Origin: Rapana venosa
Lineage: Eukaryota; Mollusca; Gastropoda; Neogastropoda; Muricidae
Assembly: GCA_028751875.1 (NCBI GenBank)
Contig: CM054144.1
Location: 25,100,705-25,164,704 of the forward strand
Length of the DNA: 64,000 nt
Reading direction: 5' to 3'
This document shows, in pieces, positions 58,260-64,000 of this stretch. Both the position numbers and the translations under genes were made by a program. Every line of letters begins with the position of its first letter. Within the stretch, counting starts at the first letter, position 1. The notes under the pieces were generated by a model that saw only the letters and a program-made list of their open reading frames with translations, had not been told where the DNA came from and made no database searches.

Positions 58260-58268
58260 CGCGCGCGC
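58197..58268. repeat. (GT)n microsatellite
   Basis: Pure GT run ending in GCGCGCGC; a second GT run lies at 58396-58455. Confidence 0.95.
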
Positions 58269-58393
58269 AGGGGACGGTGTGTGAGTGTGGATGCGCGCCA
58301 TGAGTGAATGTGAATTTAGACTGAAGAATTTAGGACTGGCTTTGTTATTGCTGATATTTTGGGTGCTTTAAATTAAAAAAAAAAAATCTTGTG

Positions 58394-58446
<53 letters not shown>

Positions 58447-58794
58447 CGCGTGTGGTGTGCTAATGTTCGGATACTGTGTTGTGGTATTTTTCTGTGGTAA
58501 ATATTTTTCCGTTTATTGTTTTTATTGTATGACTTGTGACCTACATGAATTTCTCTGTTATCAGACAATAAAGTATTTGAATTGACTTGAAAACCTCCCC
58601 ACCCCTAAAAAAAACCCAGTAACTTCACCCTCTCCTGAATGCACAGTTAAAAAAAGGTTTGAAAGTTATCGCACTTTTGCATCACCTTTATAAAAATTAT
58701 GTTACAAAGGTCTCACAATTAAAAAACCCAACAACAACCTATTTTTACATGTCGACAATATTTGATAATCCTGAGAGATAGTAAATGAGTGAAC

Positions 58795-58796
<2 letters not shown>

Positions 58797-58890
<94 letters not shown>
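58797..58890. repeat. (GA)n microsatellite
   Basis: Long GA run in duplication copy B. Confidence 0.95.
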
Positions 58891-59067
58891 ACTGCTTGTA
58901 CTAATCTAAGAAAAAACCCACCCAGTTAAAACACTTGTCGAAAATAATAAGATAAAATAAAATAATCACATCGTGTTAAAAAAGTTCTTACACAAAAGCC
59001 AGCTTAGAAGTTATTCTTCATCACTTCTTTAACAACGTTTGCTAATTTTCTCCGAGTTTAAGGTACC

Positions 59068-59099
59068 AGAGAGAGCAGAGAGAGAGAGAGATAGAGAGT

Positions 59100-59130
<31 letters not shown>

Positions 59131-59165
59131 AGAGAGAAGAGAGAGACGAGAGAGAGAGAGAGAGT

Positions 59166-59242
<77 letters not shown>
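59068..59242. repeat. (GA)n microsatellite, interrupted
   Basis: GA run with GATAGA and GAAGAG interruptions. Confidence 0.95.
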
Positions 59243-59246
<4 letters not shown>

Positions 59247-59254
59247 AGGATCAA

Positions 59255-59392
59255 AAGTAACGGTATTTCCATACCCTATGCTGTCGTTGGGGAGCCAGGT
59301 GTCAGAGACCTGAGCCTCTCTGCTGGTCATCATACTGAGGGTTGCGCCCATCTCCTCATTCTTACTACTTTACCATCCCTGTCCCTAAAGGC
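59255..59392 (-). mobile_element. Partial 5S-related SINE, family C
   Basis: The reverse complement matches the 3' half of the family (GGGCGCAACCCTCAGTATG and CTCAGGTCTCTGACACCTGG). The 5S-like head is missing. Confidence 0.65.
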
Positions 59393-59700
59393 ATGAGACC
59401 TTATTAGAATTAACCGGCCTCAATAAAGCATACTAAAGCTTTCTGCCCACTAATTCAACCCCTTCATTTCCTTTCCGACGAAATAAAGGTTAACCGAAAT
59501 CAGAAGACATTATAGAGGCTCTGGAAATAGTTGCAGAAATATTGCTGATGGTGGTAAAACCAATAAAGAACAAAGAAATTAAAAAAAAACCACCCACACA
59601 AATAAAATACTAAGGGGAAGTGAGAGAACCCAAATCCTGAAATCAGCACGTACGTGTGTGCTCCACATACCCCTCCCATCTACACCCTTTTTCTAGACAT

Positions 59701-61400
59701 CTATGAGCTGGTAGATTCTTCCAAGTTTTTCACGTTATAGATTTGCACAGGGTTGTCATCCTGAAGGTTGATGATGCGAATGCTGCTGGTATTGCCAGAG
59801 CCCTTCGCAGATCCAGTGATGACCACCACAGGCTGGTGCAACTGCAGCAAATTCAGGGAGCGACCATAGGCGATAGCATAGTTAATGCGGCGGTCCACGT
59901 CTTCCAGCCAGCTTTCGTGACTCAAGTTTGTCTGGCAGGAGCCACACTCGAAGAAATGCACAGGGTAGACGCCTCGATACAGGTGAGACTGACGGGCCAC
60001 CTGAGCGTTGCGGGTGACGGCAAGAATGGGACAACGCGGGCGGTAGACAGAGGCCAGGTAAGCCGATCTGCCTGACACGGTCAGCACAATGATGGCGGTA
60101 GCCATGCAGGTGAAAGACGCCTCCACGGCAGCGATGGCGATTGCCTGCACGGGATCTGCATACAGCGGTGTCTCGCGCCGCAGCTCCTCAAATATCTGAT
60201 TGTGGAAGACAGCAGCTTCGGCCTCCCTACATATCTGGTGCATAGTAGTCACCGTCTCTATAGGGTAGCTGCCTTTGGCTGTTTCTCCCGACAGCATGAC
60301 ACAATCCGCACCATCTAACACAGCATTGGCCACGTCGCTCGACTCGGCGCGCGTGGCTCGAGGCTTCTTAGTCATGCTCTCCAGCATCTGAGTGGCACAT
60401 ATGACGGGTTTTCCAGCGCGGTTACATTTTCCAATCATCATCTTTTGGGCAAGGAACACCTTTTCTGGAGGAATCTCGATCCCCATGTCACCACGGGCCA
60501 CCATGATTCCATCCGCTTCCTTCAGGATATCATCAAAATTGACGATGCCCTGGTGGCTCTCCAGTTTGGCAATGATCTTGATGTCCTTGCCACGCTCACC
60601 CAAAATCTTCCTCATTTCCTTGATACCATCACCAGTGCGGATGAAAGAGGCAAACACCATATCCACGCCCAAGTTGACACCCAGCTCCAGATCTTGTTTG
60701 TCTTTCTCTGAGACGGCTGGTAGGTCAACAGGAACACCTGGTAGATTACACCCTTTTTGCTGCCAAGATCTCCTCCATTTTCGACCTCACACATCAGATA
60801 GTTTGAAGCCTTTTCCTTCACGATGACAGAGATGAGACCATCATCGATGTACATGCGTTTGCCAACATCCATCACCTTGATGATGTTGCGGTAGTCCACC
60901 CATAATACTTGGTCTGAACACTTCTCCATGAAACTGTCGTCTGTGGTGACTTTAATCATCTCCCCGGTTTTAAGAGTCACTTCAGCCAAGGGACCTCCTT
61001 CTAAAAGACCGGTTCTAATCTCAGGTCCCTTTGTGTCCAGGGCTATTCCGATGGATCGAGGATCCTCAAAACTCTCCGCTGCACGGCGCACATTCTCTAC
61101 CGTCCCGCTGTGGTACTCATGAGATCCATGTGAAAAGTTCAGACGTGCAATGTTCATTCCTGCTTGGATCATTTTAACCAGCATGGGGACTTCTCGAGTG
61201 GGAGGGCCAATGGTACAAATGATGCTTGTCATACGCACAGTGTGGGGCTCCGAGTCGATGTTTAAAGCACACATATGTTCCAGGAGGGAACGAGCGCTTT
61301 CTGCCTGGAGTTGCATTGTCCCCACCATCTGGTTTTTCACATTTAGAGGCCTTACCACACTTTGTTCATTGAGGCGTGGATTCACTAGCATCTGCGCCAT
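59701..61400 (-). CDS. PK: Pyruvate kinase, intronless copy 2
   Basis: Same enzyme and domain order as the copy at 47.9-49.6 kb, same strand, about 11.8 kb apart. N-terminal [16 protein letters not shown] is eight residues longer; then [49 protein letters not shown] (His-Gln where human has His-Glu; Asn to Ser beside the catalytic Lys-Leu-Glu), [20 protein letters not shown] and [14 protein letters not shown]. The tail [13 protein letters not shown] differs from copy 1. About 566 residues. One base is missing near 60750 ([10 protein letters not shown] in copy 1), shifting frame. The coding middle is nearly identical to copy 1, including silent sites. Confidence 0.93.
60749..60752 (-). other. 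Frameshift in pyruvate kinase copy 2
   Basis: Plus-strand GGTAGATTACACCCTTTTTG corresponds to GGTAGATTACAACCCTTTTT in copy 1 (about 48985-49003). Without the missing A the frame fails after GSKKG. Confidence 0.85.
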
Positions 61401-62579
61401 TTCTTTTCTGTGATCTAGATGTTGGTCATAGGTGTAGTTTTCCTCAAGCGGTTAGAGATCACAGGAAGGGGATGTCTTTGATTGACTGGACTGAAATATG
61501 ACGTCAAAGAAAACGTATTAAGTAGGGAAAGACGAAACTAGGATACGCTTGTATGACGAATCCGTTTTTGACGTTCTTCAAGCCATACTTGTTTTAAAAA
61601 GTTGGTTGGATAGTGGGTACAGAAATGAATCTGACGATAGCCATACATGTTTTCTTATATAAAAATGTATAGTCTTTTCTGATTTATTCATTGCTTTAAT
61701 TTTTCAGGAACATCGGTCACATATGAAGAATGGACACCCAAAACCTCCAGTCAGTCTTGTAGTTTACACTATGTTTTCACGGTAACTGCAAGACCATAGA
61801 ACGACCAGTCCATGTCATCGTTGCCCAGCTTTCAACAAAACTACAATGAAGGAAAGTGCAGCTTAGTATTATTTCCAGATCGTGTGGGTATGGTTAAGTA
61901 TGTTATGACAGCTCAGTATAATGTCAAATCGAATCTTTATTGGCGAGAGAGCTCAGTATCATTTCAAGTTCGGATCCCTAACGACTAGAAAGGCTACTTA
62001 AGACAGCTCTACATTACTTCAGATAAGGTCTGTATAGACTAGAGCGTGAAATAGTGTTTTGGACAGCTCATTTTCCTACCACAACAAGGGCACAAAATTG
62101 CTACTATAGTCAGTGAGTTTTGGATTAGAGGCAGTCGAGCACACAGACAAAACCCAATATCATTCCTCTTATCAAACTGCAGAAATATATGCTTCTATCC
62201 CAGGAAAGAGATGTCAATCAGAACACTGGCATATCCTAAAGAGAGTACACGTCCTCTCTACCTTTCCTCATTTCTACATCGACAGTCTACTGCTCAATTT
62301 GGGGAATGTATCACAAAAACAGATAGGTATCTCCCAAATCATCAAGAAATTGCCTTTAAAAGAAAGGCTTGTGAAACGCAAAATTTCTTCCATTTAAAAA
62401 GAGCCTCTCGTCTGTAAATTCAGCCGTCATTGTTTCTCTTTCAGCATGCCTATCAAAACTAACATTGAAATCACAATGTACCTTGTTCATTTTCTAGATC
62501 TAGTAGTTGGCAGGGTGGAGAGAAAGCGCTGTATGCATTAAAAAAACAAAAACCCACATGCCCGAGTTTATGTTATATC

Positions 62580-62870
62580 GTCAGGAAAAGGTAATGGTGA
62601 CCCATAACCTATGTGGTCGTAGGGGAGCGAGGCGTCAGAGACCCCACTTCTCAAGGGGCTAGCATATTGAGGGCGGCACCCATCTTCTCTCCCTCGCTGC
62701 TTTACCCTCCCTGACCCTAATGAGGCAGGTAACCATTTACAGCTGGGTGAACTGGGGGTGGGGGTGACTGTACTGAAGTCGAGGTGCACAAACGGTCACC
62801 CATCCAAACTGGTAACCGCACTTGATGCTGCTTAACCTTGGCTGGGGAAAGCGAGTGCTCGTCATGAAAG
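62580..62870 (-). mobile_element. 5S-related SINE, family C (reverse)
   Basis: The reverse complement reads GAGCACTCGCTTTCCCCAGC, CAAGGTTAAGCAGCATCAAG and TTTGGATGGGTGACCG, then the common body. It lies just outside duplication copy B. Confidence 0.8.
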
Positions 62871-62917
62871 TAAGGATAAATAGAACTCAGGAGCTCTTCG
62901 TTGAACGCTAGTTGCTA

Positions 62918-63003
62918 AATCTTCGAAGTCGGAATGTTGCTACCTTAATGGTGGTAAATGTTCGTATACACAAAAAGTTTGCCATCGGAGCTTTAGCTGA
63001 GGC
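62918..63003 (+). repeat. SINE 3' module A copy
   Basis: TCTTCGAAGTCGGAATGTTG, CTACCTTAATGGTGG, then a degraded core ending GGAGCTTTAGCTGAGG. Confidence 0.7.
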
Positions 63004-64000
63004 CCCTAACCACAAAAATAAACCAAAACAATCCCCCCTTTTTTGCTGTTTTTGTTTGCTTGTTTCTTTCATTTTTATTTAGATGCTTGTTTTTCATCCC
63101 TTCGTAACGCGCTAACACAACACATTTTCAATACAATGAAATACAAAACGATTCAACACGTTACTACAATACACTGTATAATACAGTACAATCCTAACTG
63201 AATGCACTACACACTACAATAACTCACAATTCAGTAGGCGGAAGTACTTTCAATCACACACACTTTTTATGTTTGTTTTGTTTTTCTATCGTTCGTTCTG
63301 TCAAAGCTCTCGTTTTCACACAAGAAAAAAGGTGTCGATGAGTAAAAGTGTTCGAATACACCATAGCACATACATTTTAGATTCGGCCGTTTTAGATCTA
63401 ATTTTTAGGTTCAATCGTTTAGGTCTATGTCAGAGCTCATATGGCACAGTGGACTTTTTTTTTTAAACACTTCAACCCCCCCTCCCCCCCAAAAAAAAAA
63501 CCAAACAGCACGAAAGTTCTTACATCATGTGTCTGTGAAATCACTACTTGCTGACAAGAATCAAGAGTGATAAAATTATTACATCTCGCCAGGAGAGAGA
63601 GAGAGAGAGAGAGAGAGATGTAAAAGTGATACTAATGTGGCTCAGACAAACTTGTAGCATGATAGCCAGATTCTCTCTCACAACATAAAGTTAACACCTA
63701 AACCATAGTCAGTCACGTATAGACCTACAACAGAATTTTGGTTGTAAAATCATCGTTTACCATGGACCTTTCCAAATAATCTTCCTCACGCGCGAAAAGC
63801 GTCTGTGACACACACAGCCTGTGGCACTGGGTGGGTTTGAAAGTCTCTTCCCTTCTTATCCCTTGAATCTACAGCCTCCGAAGAGTCGGGATCTCTTGGA
63901 AATTCATAGCCACGATGATGATTGCAATTCAAAACGCAGCATCTCTTTGGCATTTTTAACAGCGAGCTTGCTTTTAAAAAAAATGTTTTTTTACGTCTAC
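63004..64000. other. Right end, no gene recognised
   Basis: Short C-to-A homopolymer at 63476-63500 and a GA run at 63594-63618. I see no exon with recognisable homology. Confidence 0.55.

Larger units (their letters stand above)
57129..62539. repeat. Segmental duplication, copy B
   Basis: Co-linear with 44745-51402 (see there). Flanking DNA is clearly diverged, the pyruvate kinase coding region much less so. Copy B has its own insertion, a partial 5S-related SINE at 59255-59392, and the LINE at its left boundary. Confidence 0.85.

Overview
The window looks like nuclear DNA of an invertebrate, most likely a mollusc and probably a gastropod. The basis is many-exon genes with introns of roughly 0.3-1.9 kb, very abundant (GT)n, (GA)n and homopolymer tracts, several tRNA- or 5S-derived SINE families, and RTE-like and RNase H-bearing LINEs. 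The species assignment is inference. No bacterial operon, CRISPR array or functional rRNA/tRNA gene is visible.

Layout: (1) 0.2-11.4 kb, minus strand: the 5' half of CYFIP (Sra-1/PIR121), the WAVE-complex subunit that binds Rac1. It has fifteen exons counting a non-coding first exon about 1.9 kb upstream; my exon numbers 2-15 are coding, and the gene runs off the left edge. (2) 15.1-18.4 kb, minus: ANAPC15, a small acidic APC/C subunit, complete in four exons. (3) 18.7-32.9 kb, plus: CHM/REP (Rab escort protein), complete in 17 exons, head-to-head with ANAPC15; the start codons are about 300 bp apart. (4) 39.0-40.9 kb, minus: the last three exons of a GRXCR1-like glutaredoxin/cysteine-rich gene. 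(5) 47.9-49.6 and 59.7-61.4 kb, minus: two full-length intronless pyruvate kinase genes inside a duplicated block of about 5.5-6.7 kb. (6) 53.5-57.2 kb, between the two blocks: a nested insertion in which a SINE is interrupted by a 5S-related SINE and then by a LINE with an inverted 5' end and a target-site duplication.

The genes are unrelated housekeeping and cytoskeletal genes and do not form a pathway. The rest is dominated by dispersed repeats. The largest family is a tRNA-headed SINE with two alternative 3' tails. Another has a head that joins a tRNA-like A box to a segment matching the internal control region of 5S rRNA.

Almost every conserved gene carries one or a few 1-base frameshifts although its splice sites are intact. 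I read this mainly as uncorrected long-read assembly error, not pseudogenisation, but only reads can settle it.
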